Source: CBDFKF01 sp965248765 (GTDB lineage: Bacteria; Pseudomonadota; Alphaproteobacteria; VGEJ01). Taken from it: a DNA stretch of 64,000 nt. The stretch covers positions 1,054,001 through 1,118,000 of the forward strand of contig CBDFKF010000004.1 of NCBI GenBank assembly GCA_965248765.1, given 5' to 3'. Of the stretch, positions 35,837 through 43,041 are shown in pieces (within the stretch, counting starts at the first letter, position 1; the number at the start of each line of letters is the position of its first letter). The position numbers and the translations under genes were made by a program. The notes under the pieces were generated by a model. That model did not search any database. It was not told the origin of the DNA and saw nothing but the letters and a program-made list of their open reading frames with translations.

Positions 35837-36005
35837 TCTGCTCCGTCAGGTGTCCGAATTAGGACAGCACCCAATAGACCCACCCCACGGGAACTCATTT
35901 CCGAGAGCGCGAGCGATGCTCAGTGCCGCCTACTGCCGGGGCGAACGGTGGCCGGCGTCGTCGCTTGGCGCGAAGAGCGCTGTGTTACCTTTTCTACCCT
36001 CTTAG

Positions 36006-36152
36006 CGCGATGTCGATGAAGGATACGTGAGTATGGATCGCGCCGTTGAGGCTTACGCTGTCGTGTTCGACGAGGCGGGCGCCGTCGATCAGGCAGCGAC
36101 CGCTCGGCTGCGTGCGCAGCGGGCGAACGCTCCGGCCGCGTATATTCCGCCG
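36006..36152 (+). pseudogene. HyuB C-terminal relic
   Basis: Reads DVDEGYVSMDRAVEAYAVVF then DEAGAVDQAATARLRAQRA, aligning directly with DIDEGYVTGERADEIYGVVL and DESGSVDEEATATRRRSRV at the end of HyuB at 38216. Upstream the frame has a stop; downstream it runs into antisense permease sequence. So a second HyuB gene once ended here, between the permease genes and the binding protein. Confidence 0.7.
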
Positions 36153-36992
36153 CTATCTGTTCGGTACGGCGAACAGCATGCGGAGCACGACAACCATCAG
36201 GACAAGGCTCACGATCGTGGTGATCGTGCTGAGGGAGTAGATCAGCGGAACATTGGATGAATGCGACGACGCCTGCGACCAAGTGAAGAGCGGAAGGGTC
36301 GTCCGCCCACCCCACAGGAATATGCTGCGCTCCAGCTCGTTGAACGAGAGGAGAAAGCCGAAGAAACCGGCGGTAATGATCCCCGGTTTCATGATGGGAA
36401 ACTCGATATGCCAGAATCGCTGCCATTGGCCCGCCCCGAGGTCCTCGGCGGCCTCAGACAAGCGGTCATCGAAGCGCACGGCAACGATGAGCATGCCCAG
36501 GAGCGCGAATGGAAACGCCCAGACGAAGTGCCCCAGGATCAGCGACCAATAGCCGGTTTTGAAGCCGATGAACGTGCGATAATACATGAACAGCATCACG
36601 CCCAAGACCGCGCTGGGCAGGAAGAGGGGGAGCAAGAAGATGCTCAAGGTGACGCCGCGCCGGCGTAGGCGGGGTAGTGTGCGACCGACCAACGTCGCGG
36701 CAAGCATGCAGAGCAACCCGACGACGAGGCCGATGATCACGCTAAGCTGGATGGGCTCGACCCACCGCGTGTCCTCGAACAGCTTGACGTACCAAATGCC
36801 GGAGAGGGGCCACGGCTTGCCCGTCAGGGCCCGTTCGCTGAAGGACATCAAGATCAGCCAGACGATCGGCGCGTAGATGAGAAAGATCGCGGCATAGCCA
36901 AAGGTCGCGGTGAGCGGGATCCACGGGCTCTTTGCTCTTCTTTGCCGGGCGGCCCGGGGGCGGATCGTCGCCGTCTGCCCGCTCTCGGTCAT
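36153..36992 (-). CDS. ABC transporter permease, PotC-like
   Basis: 279 aa, six hydrophobic segments, beginning about residue 28 (ATFGYAAIFLIYAPIVWLIL). The EAA loop that contacts the ATPase is EAAEDLGAGQWQRFWHIEFP at about residue 185. The second inner-membrane subunit of a spermidine/putrescine-type importer. ATG overlaps the stop of the upstream permease gene by 4 bp, so the two are translationally coupled. Confidence 0.9.
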   Translation of the reverse strand: MTESGQTATIRPRAARQRRAKSPWIPLTATFGYAAIFLIYAPIVWLILMSFSERALTGKPWPLSGIWYVKLFEDTRWVEPIQLSVIIGLVVGLLCMLAATLVGRTLPRLRRRGVTLSIFLLPLFLPSAVLGVMLFMYYRTFIGFKTGYWSLILGHFVWAFPFALLGMLIVAVRFDDRLSEAAEDLGAGQWQRFWHIEFPIMKPGIITAGFFGFLLSFNELERSIFLWGGRTTLPLFTWSQASSHSSNVPLIYSLSTITTIVSLVLMVVVLRMLFAVPNR

Positions 36993-37906
36993 CTCTTCAA
37001 GGCCTCGAAGATCTGGTCCAGGCCGCCGATCTTTCGAATCACCAACCAGAGAATGAGCTGAAGAACGCCCATGAGGATGAGAACGATGGTCGCCATCCCG
37101 GCGGCAAGCGCATAGTTCAGGTACATGATCATGTCGCTCATCTGAGCGCCCAAGAGCCAGACTCGTCCGCCGCCGACGAGCTGAGGAACGACGGTGTCTC
37201 CGAGCATGGGGACGAAGGTAAAGATGATACCCGCCACAACCCCGGGCATCGCAAGGGGAATGATGATGTGACGCAGGGTGCGTGCGTCGCTGGCGCCGAG
37301 ATCTCGGCTGCTCTCCAGAAGTTCGTCATCGATCATCACTATGGCCAAGAATATGGGGAACACCATCGGCGGGAAATACGGACCGATGAAACCCAAGTGC
37401 ACTGCGAACTCGGAGAAGAGAAGCCAGTCAAGCGGCTCGTCGATGATACCGAGATTGATCAGCGAGTAATTGATCAAGCCCGAGTGGCCCAGAACCACGC
37501 GCCAGCTGATCACCCGGGCCGCCGGGGTCAGAAAGAACGGGACGCTCAGCAGCGCCAGAGTGCCGATCTTGACCAGGTTGGATTTGACGTACTTCGCGAG
37601 CCAGAGCGCGAAGGGAAACGCGATGAGCAGCTCGATCAGCGTTACGGTCCCCATGAGACGGATCGAACGCCCCGCTACCTCAAGGCGCCCACCCGTAACG
37701 ATCTCCATGTAGTTGTCCAGGGTGGGCTCGTAGATGAAGCTGACTTCCTTGCTCCGCAGCAGGGAGAAGGCGACGAGGCCGACGAGCGGGAGCATGACGG
37801 CGAGGATCCAAATGACCGCGAAGCCGAACACCGGCCAGCTTCCGCCCGGTGCGCGATGAAACCAAGCTCGACCTGCGCGGATCGGTATCGCCTGGGCGAG
37901 CGCCAT
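36989..37906 (-). CDS. ABC transporter permease, PotB-like
   Basis: 305 aa, with six hydrophobic segments starting near residue 24 (WPVFGFAVIWILAVMLPLVG). The EAA loop appears as ESSRDLGASDARTLRHIIIP at about residue 203. First gene of the permease pair, coupled to the PotC-like gene. Ligand class (polyamine or related cation/amide) is inferred from family only. The ATP-binding subunit is missing from the window and must be supplied from elsewhere for activity. Confidence 0.9.
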   Translation of the reverse strand: MALAQAIPIRAGRAWFHRAPGGSWPVFGFAVIWILAVMLPLVGLVAFSLLRSKEVSFIYEPTLDNYMEIVTGGRLEVAGRSIRLMGTVTLIELLIAFPFALWLAKYVKSNLVKIGTLALLSVPFFLTPAARVISWRVVLGHSGLINYSLINLGIIDEPLDWLLFSEFAVHLGFIGPYFPPMVFPIFLAIVMIDDELLESSRDLGASDARTLRHIIIPLAMPGVVAGIIFTFVPMLGDTVVPQLVGGGRVWLLGAQMSDMIMYLNYALAAGMATIVLILMGVLQLILWLVIRKIGGLDQIFEALKR

Positions 37907-38215
37907 CGTTCAGTCGACCATGCAGCCCTGAACGCCGCGGCTCGCACTTCGTCCTGGCACGGACCCCTCGTCCTTAAGGATCGACAACTAACCGCTCCGC
38001 CGTTATGGCCTACAGCGCACCCAGCCCCCGACGAGTTGGCGAAGTTATTAGTTGACGCACGGTCGTAAGCTGGGCCGCGATCGCCACTATGTCCAGACGG
38101 CCGCGAGCCGTCAACGGTGCGAGCCTATGGGCACGAGAGCGCGGCCGCTCACCTCCAGCTTTCTTCACAATGAGCCGTATGTTAGCGTCTTCACGTTGAG
38201 GCGAGGGTACGAGGG
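37907..38215. promoter_or_regulatory. Divergent intergenic region, permease genes / hyuB
   Basis: 309 bp between two diverging operons; it should hold both promoters. I see no strong -35/-10 pair, hairpin or repeat. Just before hyuB the leader contains GAGGCGAGGGTACGAGGG, which supplies the ribosome site. Confidence 0.45.
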
Positions 38216-40042
38216 ATGGTGATCATGACCGTTCAGCCCGCGGACAAGGGAGATCTTCTGGAAACCGCCTTCGACCCTGTGCTGTTGGCGGTGCTGAACA
38301 GGCGCATCGAGGGGATCGTCGGGAAGATGCAGAACACGCTGCTACGCACGGCGCGCTCCGGCGTGATCAACAGCGGCCGCGATTTCTCGTGTTGCATCCT
38401 CACCGGCGATGCCGAGCTTTTGGCAGTCGGCCAGGCCCTGCCGATCCACGTCATGGTCGGCCCCGACATGATGGCACGATCGATGAAGGAGTTTCACCCC
38501 AAGCTTCGCCGGGGCGATGCCTTCCTCCACAACTCGCCCTATCACGGCTGCTCGCATGCCGCCGACCTCTCGGTCCTGGTACCGGTGATCGGCGACGACG
38601 GCGTGCACCGCCTCACGCTGCTCGCCAAAGCGCACCAGGCGGACATTGGCAACTCGATGCCGACGACCTACATGGCGACGGCGCGCGACGTTTACGAGGA
38701 GGGCGCGCTGATCTTCCCGGCGGTCAAGGTTCAAGAGAATTACCGGGACATCGAAGACATTATTCGCATTTGCATGATGCGGATCCGGGTACCGGAACAG
38801 TGGCACGGCGACTATCTTGCCGAGCTGGGAGCGGCGCGCATCGGCGAGCGGGAGCTGCTGGCGCTGGGAGCCGAGGTCGGTTGGGAGGTGCTCGAGGCTT
38901 ATGTTGGTGCGTGGTTCGACTACAGTGAAGAGAGCATGATCGCGGCGCTGCAGCGGCTGCCGAGCGGCCGGGCGCGGGGCAAGAGCGTGCACGATCCGTT
39001 TCCCGGGACCCCGCCCGAGGGCATCCCGGTCCAGGCCACCGTCGCGGTCGACAGCGAGGCCGCAACCATCGAGGTCGACTACCGCGACAACATCGACTGT
39101 ATACCGTGCGGGTTCAATCTGAGCGAGGCCTGTGCGAAAACGGCGGCGATGGTCGGCATCTTCAATAGCCTAGGCCTCACGATCCCGCCGAATGCGGGGA
39201 GCTTCCGCCGAATCAAGCTGCATCTGCGGGAAAACTGCGTGGTGGGCATTCCCCGTCATCCAACGAGCTGCTCGGTGGCCACGACGAATGTCGCGGACCG
39301 GGCAACGTGCGCGGTCCAGAGCGCCATCGCCGAGTTCGGCGAAGGGATCGGCTTGGCCGAGGTCGGGTTCATCCATCCGCCCGGGGCGGCGGTCATCTCC
39401 GGTCACGACCCGCGTCACGAGGACGCAGCCTTCGTCAATCAGCTCATCCTCGGCAATACCGGAGGCGCCGGAGCCCCGTCAGAGGATGGCTGGCTGACCA
39501 TTCAGTGTATCTCGGCAGCAGGGATGTGCTTCTTCGACAGCATCGAGATCGATGAGATCAGACATCCCATACGAGTTCACGAGCGGCGCATCGTGAGCGA
39601 CAGTGAAGGCGCGGGAAAGTTCCGTGGCGCGCCGGCTATCCGCATCGAGTACGAGTCGATCGATTGCTCGATGCGGCTGATCTACGCCAGCGACGGTACC
39701 ATCAACGGTGCGCAGGGCGTACGTGGCGGATTGGGCGGGGCGCCAGCCCGGCAATACAAGCGGAACCGGGCAGGAGAGCTCGTTGACGCTCCGCGCTTTG
39801 CCGACTTCGTGCTTGAGCCGGGTGAAAGCATTATCGGTGTCACCTGTGGTGGCGGGGGATACGGCCCGCCCACCGAGCGTGACATCGCGCGCGTCAAACA
39901 CGATATCGATGAGGGGTACGTGACCGGCGAGCGGGCAGATGAGATCTACGGCGTGGTGCTCGACGAGAGCGGTTCCGTTGATGAAGAGGCCACTGCCACG
40001 CGGCGTAGAAGCAGGGTAGCGGGCACGCCCGAGACGGCCTAG
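38216..40042 (+). CDS. hyuB: Hydantoinase/oxoprolinase subunit B, copy 1
   Basis: 608 aa HyuB family protein, the second subunit of ATP-dependent hydantoinases and oxoprolinases. Family text: KMQNTLLRTARSGVINSGRD, FSCCILTGDAELLAVGQALP, GDAFLHNSPYHGCSHAADLS (metal-binding-like), LAKAHQADIG, and the glycine-rich GVTCGGGGYGPPTERD at the C-terminus. Starts ATG at 38216 or 38225; spacing to GAGGG favours 38225. It likely pairs with HyuA at 29955, although separated by 6 kb. The PLP gene follows after 44 bp. Confidence 0.9.
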   Translation: MVIMTVQPADKGDLLETAFDPVLLAVLNRRIEGIVGKMQNTLLRTARSGVINSGRDFSCCILTGDAELLAVGQALPIHVMVGPDMMARSMKEFHPKLRRGDAFLHNSPYHGCSHAADLSVLVPVIGDDGVHRLTLLAKAHQADIGNSMPTTYMATARDVYEEGALIFPAVKVQENYRDIEDIIRICMMRIRVPEQWHGDYLAELGAARIGERELLALGAEVGWEVLEAYVGAWFDYSEESMIAALQRLPSGRARGKSVHDPFPGTPPEGIPVQATVAVDSEAATIEVDYRDNIDCIPCGFNLSEACAKTAAMVGIFNSLGLTIPPNAGSFRRIKLHLRENCVVGIPRHPTSCSVATTNVADRATCAVQSAIAEFGEGIGLAEVGFIHPPGAAVISGHDPRHEDAAFVNQLILGNTGGAGAPSEDGWLTIQCISAAGMCFFDSIEIDEIRHPIRVHERRIVSDSEGAGKFRGAPAIRIEYESIDCSMRLIYASDGTINGAQGVRGGLGGAPARQYKRNRAGELVDAPRFADFVLEPGESIIGVTCGGGGYGPPTERDIARVKHDIDEGYVTGERADEIYGVVLDESGSVDEEATATRRRSRVAGTPETA

Positions 40043-40086
40043 CCGTTGGGGTGGAGGACTGCGATCAAGGGGAGGTAGGGGGTAGG

Positions 40087-41340
40087 ATGACGAAAGAGCT
40101 TCGTGAGACGGGGCTGGGGCGGCAAGCGATCCAGCAGATGTTGAAGGAGGCGCGTGGGGCCGACCGGGACTTGCGGCATAAGAAGTGGCACGAGCGCGCC
40201 TTCATGTACTCCTTCCACCTTGACGACGAGGTCGGGGAGGTCGCCGAGGATGCTTACCTGAAGTTTGCCAAGACCGACACCCTCGGGCCATCGCAATTTC
40301 CCAGCGTCGAGAAGCTCCAGGGTGAGCTCGTCGCCATCGCGCTCGAGCTCCTCAATGGCCACGATGCCACCGGCAGCGTGACGACAGGAGGAACCGAGAG
40401 CATCTTTCTTGGCCTCAAAACGGGGAGAGGCTGGGCTAGGGACAAGCGTCCCGAATTCCAGGTTCCCGAGATCATCGCGCCACGGACGGCTCATCCCGCC
40501 TTCGACAAAGCTGCCGAATACCTCGGAATGAAGATCATCCGCATCCCGGAGGGCCCCGATCGCCGGGCCGATCTGTCGGCGATGAGGCAAGCGATCAACG
40601 ACAACACGGTCATGCTGGTCGGATCGGCGCCGCAGTACTGGCACGGCGTCTTCGATCCGATCGGCGAGCTCGGCGAACTCGCCGAGGCCCATGGTCTTTG
40701 GCTCCATGTCGATGCGTGCATGGGCGGCTTCCTCGCACCGTTTGTCCGAAAGCTGGGTTATCCGATACCGGATTTCGATTTCGCCGTGCCCGGCGTCCGT
40801 TCGATATCGGCGGACATGCACAAGTACGGGTTCACCCCCAAGGGTGCATCCGTCGTGCTGCTGCGCGACGCAGAGGACGAGAAATACAAGCGCTTCGACT
40901 GTAGCAGTATTTACATTGACTACAGTACGCCCACATTCTCCGGAACCCGGGCCGGCGGGGCGATCGCCGCGGCTTGGGCGGTCATGCAGTATCTCGGCGA
41001 GAAAGGCTATCTCGAGATCGCCGAGAAGATCATGCGTGCGCAAGAGATACTGGTCGCGGGGATCAAGAAGATCGACGAACTCGAACTCTGGAGCGAACCG
41101 GAACTGAGTATCATCAGTTTCGGATCGAGGACGCTGAACATCTTCGCGGTCGCCGCCGGTCTCGAGGAGCGTGGATGGCTTCCCAATACCTTCCACGGAC
41201 CCGACTGCATCCACCTGCGCCTGACCCCGGCTCACGAGCCGGTGGCGCCCCGCTTCCTCGCCGATCTTGCGGCGGCGGTGAACGACGCGAAGGACGGCAA
41301 GCATGCGGGCACCGGCGTAACGAGATCCTACTCGACCTGA
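40087..41340 (+). CDS. SPL-like PLP-dependent lyase/decarboxylase, copy 3
   Basis: 417 aa. PLP motifs: SVTTGGTESIFLGLKTGRGW, HVDACMGGFLAPFVRKLG and ISADMHKYGFTPKG with the Schiff-base Lys. More like copy 2 than copy 1 in the stretch TFSGTRAGGAIAAAWAVMQY. Start MTKELRETGLG at 40087 follows GGAGG; the open frame extends to 40051. Downstream of hyuB by 44 bp, so probably cotranscribed; this ties the family to hydantoinase-type catabolism. Substrate unknown. Confidence 0.87.
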   Translation: MTKELRETGLGRQAIQQMLKEARGADRDLRHKKWHERAFMYSFHLDDEVGEVAEDAYLKFAKTDTLGPSQFPSVEKLQGELVAIALELLNGHDATGSVTTGGTESIFLGLKTGRGWARDKRPEFQVPEIIAPRTAHPAFDKAAEYLGMKIIRIPEGPDRRADLSAMRQAINDNTVMLVGSAPQYWHGVFDPIGELGELAEAHGLWLHVDACMGGFLAPFVRKLGYPIPDFDFAVPGVRSISADMHKYGFTPKGASVVLLRDAEDEKYKRFDCSSIYIDYSTPTFSGTRAGGAIAAAWAVMQYLGEKGYLEIAEKIMRAQEILVAGIKKIDELELWSEPELSIISFGSRTLNIFAVAAGLEERGWLPNTFHGPDCIHLRLTPAHEPVAPRFLADLAAAVNDAKDGKHAGTGVTRSYST

Positions 41341-41377
41341 CGCCGCCTCGCGCGAGTCCCATGAGCGGCTCGCACGA

Positions 41378-42361
41378 TCAGTTCTCGTTCCAGGCTTCCT
41401 TGAGGAAGTCGATGACATTGCGGCCCATGATCTTCTCGATCCGGCCTTCCGTGTAACCGGCCCGTTCCAGAGTTTCGGTAATAATGGCGTATTCGGCGAT
41501 GTCGGTTAGGATCGTTGGCTGCCCAATCTTGCCCCTGATGTCGAAGATGACGTGCTCGCCGCCATGGATGTGCGTCAGGTAATGCCAGAACTTCGGGTCC
41601 TGCCCCTGGGTCATATCGGTCCCGATGCCGACGTGATCCTCTCCGACAACGTTGATGAGATGATCGAGCATCGGGATCATATGCTCCAGCCGCGTGTTGG
41701 CGTCATCCGGCATGAATGGCGGATACAGATTGATGCCCACATAGCCCTGCTTGGCCGCCAGCGCCCGCAGCAGGTCGTCGTCCTTGTTGCGAACGTGATC
41801 TTTGAGCACCTGCGGGTTTGCATGCGAAAAACACACGGGTTTCTTCGAGTGGGCAATGGCGTTCCTCGAAGTGCGCGGTCCGACGTGCGAAAGGTCGATT
41901 GCGGTACCGCACGCGTTCATTTCCTCCACGACGTCGCGGCCGAAGTCAGTGAGCCCGGAATCCGACGTCTCGTAGCATCCGCTGCCGACGAAGTTCTGGT
42001 TATTGTACGTGAGCTGAATAACGCCGACGCCCAGTGCCCTAAATAAGCGCAGAAATTCGATGCGGTCCTCTATTGGACTAGCATTCTGAAAGCCTAGAAT
42101 TATACCTGTTTTTCCGGCGCTTTTGGCTGCATGAATGTCCGCGGTCGTACAAATCGGCATAATGATGTCGCTGTGCCGGTCGAACCACCGGTGCCATTCG
42201 GCGATGTTCTCCATGGTTTCACGAAAATTCTCCCAGACTGCGCAAGTGGCGTTGATAGCGGTAAGACCGCCGGTCCGCAGTCCCTTAAAGAAATCAGGGC
42301 CCCACTTGGCAATAATCAAGGAATCGACAACCACCAATCTTTCGTGCAGCGGACTTTCCAT
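41378..42361 (-). CDS. M19 membrane-dipeptidase-like protein
   Basis: 327 aa with the TIM-barrel layout of renal dipeptidase (M19). Ligands DLSHVGPRTSRNAI and CFSHANPQVL (the two His) and DHVGIGTDMTQG (the Asp) are present. The N-terminal HxD pair expected near residue 12 is replaced by VVDSLIIAKWGP, and the bridging Glu is replaced by Gln in ILGFQNASPI. It may therefore bind one metal or work differently. Convergent with the PLP gene 37 bp away. Probably cytoplasmic: no signal peptide. Confidence 0.8.
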   Translation of the reverse strand: MESPLHERLVVVDSLIIAKWGPDFFKGLRTGGLTAINATCAVWENFRETMENIAEWHRWFDRHSDIIMPICTTADIHAAKSAGKTGIILGFQNASPIEDRIEFLRLFRALGVGVIQLTYNNQNFVGSGCYETSDSGLTDFGRDVVEEMNACGTAIDLSHVGPRTSRNAIAHSKKPVCFSHANPQVLKDHVRNKDDDLLRALAAKQGYVGINLYPPFMPDDANTRLEHMIPMLDHLINVVGEDHVGIGTDMTQGQDPKFWHYLTHIHGGEHVIFDIRGKIGQPTILTDIAEYAIITETLERAGYTEGRIEKIMGRNVIDFLKEAWNEN

Positions 42362-42382
42362 AGTTCCTCCTCATGAGGTGCG

Positions 42383-42423
42383 CATTCCAGCGATTGCGAC
42401 CGGCCATTCCAGGTGATTGCGAC
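42383..42423. repeat. IS21-type terminal repeats (relic)
   Basis: Two similar units, CATTCCAGCGATTGCGAC (42383-42400) and CATTCCAGGTGATTGCGAC (42405-42423), in tandem as at the ends of IS21 elements, but with a sequence unlike the element at 3960. No transposase gene adjoins. Confidence 0.45.
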
Positions 42424-42590
42424 GAACGCCTTCCTTGGCCACGATGGGACGCCCGAAGGCACGCTGCGGATCGATGACGATCCTGCGCTTGGGCCAACAC
42501 GGGTACCAGCGCGTGGGCACATCGGCTTCCGAGAACGCTAGATCCGCATAGAGGCTCGGCGCGATGATCTGGTGGAAGCCAAATTGACTT
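42424..42590 (-). pseudogene. DUF433-like antitoxin fragment
   Basis: The reverse strand reads GFHQIIAPSLYADLAFSEAD then VPTRWYPCWPKRRIVIDPQR and AFGRPIVAKEGV. The last part resembles the DUF433 winged-helix module found in antitoxins of some VapBC-like pairs. Both ends are missing: it meets IS21-type repeats on one side and the amidase fragment on the other. Confidence 0.4.
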
Positions 42591-42599
42591 CGCGCGAGG

Positions 42600-43031
42600 T
42601 GTCATGGGCCCGCGCATCTGGTACGGCATTTGCTCACGGTCAAGAACGTTCTGCTTCTTGGCGAATATCTGCACCGCGCCTATTATGGGCGCTACTACGC
42701 GAAGGCGCAGAACCTGCGGCCCGGCCTGCGCCGCACCTGTGGCGATGCGCTGGAGCGCTACGACGTGCACGCCATGCCGACGAGCCCGCATTCGCCCCGC
42801 CCCATTCCAGGCCCGGATGCGAGCTTCGATGAGTACGTGGATCCCGCGCTCGATATGCTCAGTAACACCCCGCAGTTCAACGCGACCAGCCATCCCGCGA
42901 TCAGCGCGCCCTGCGGGCTGGTGGACGATCTTCACGTCGGCCTGATGCTGGTGGGCCGCCACTTCGACGACCTCACCGTACTTCGCGTCGCCGATCCGCT
43001 CGAAGCCGCGGGCGACTGGCAGTTCTTCTGA
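42600..43031 (+). pseudogene. Amidase-signature enzyme, C-terminal fragment
   Basis: Reads VLLLGEYLHRAYYGRYYAKA, QNLRPGLRRTCGDALERYDV, HAMPTSPHSPRPIP and NATSHPAISAPCGLVDDLHV, then GLMLVGRHFDDLT, the final third of an amidase-signature hydrolase. The Ser-Ser-Lys catalytic part is absent. TTG at 42630 is the first possible start. It ends 10 bp before hyuA copy 2, so an amidase-hyuA-hyuB operon was probably cut at its front. Confidence 0.83.
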
Positions 43032-43041
43032 GCAGGCCGCC

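Larger units (their letters stand above)
33548..35871 (+). mobile_element. IS1-like transposon with passenger tRNA and winged-helix gene
   Basis: 2324 bp. Termini are a perfect 13-bp inverted repeat (GGTGCTGTCCTAA at left, TTAGGACAGCACC at right). The same 8 bases, CAATAGAC, lie immediately outside both ends (33540-33547 and 35872-35879), a clean target duplication. GTCCTAA recurs inside the left end at 33554, 33574 and 33595, and GTCCTAA/GTCCGAA at 35830 and 35852, likely transposase-binding iterons. Contents: a reverse-strand gene, tRNA-Val and a frameshifted IS1-family transposase. It separates the permease genes from the binding-protein gene. Confidence 0.88.
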
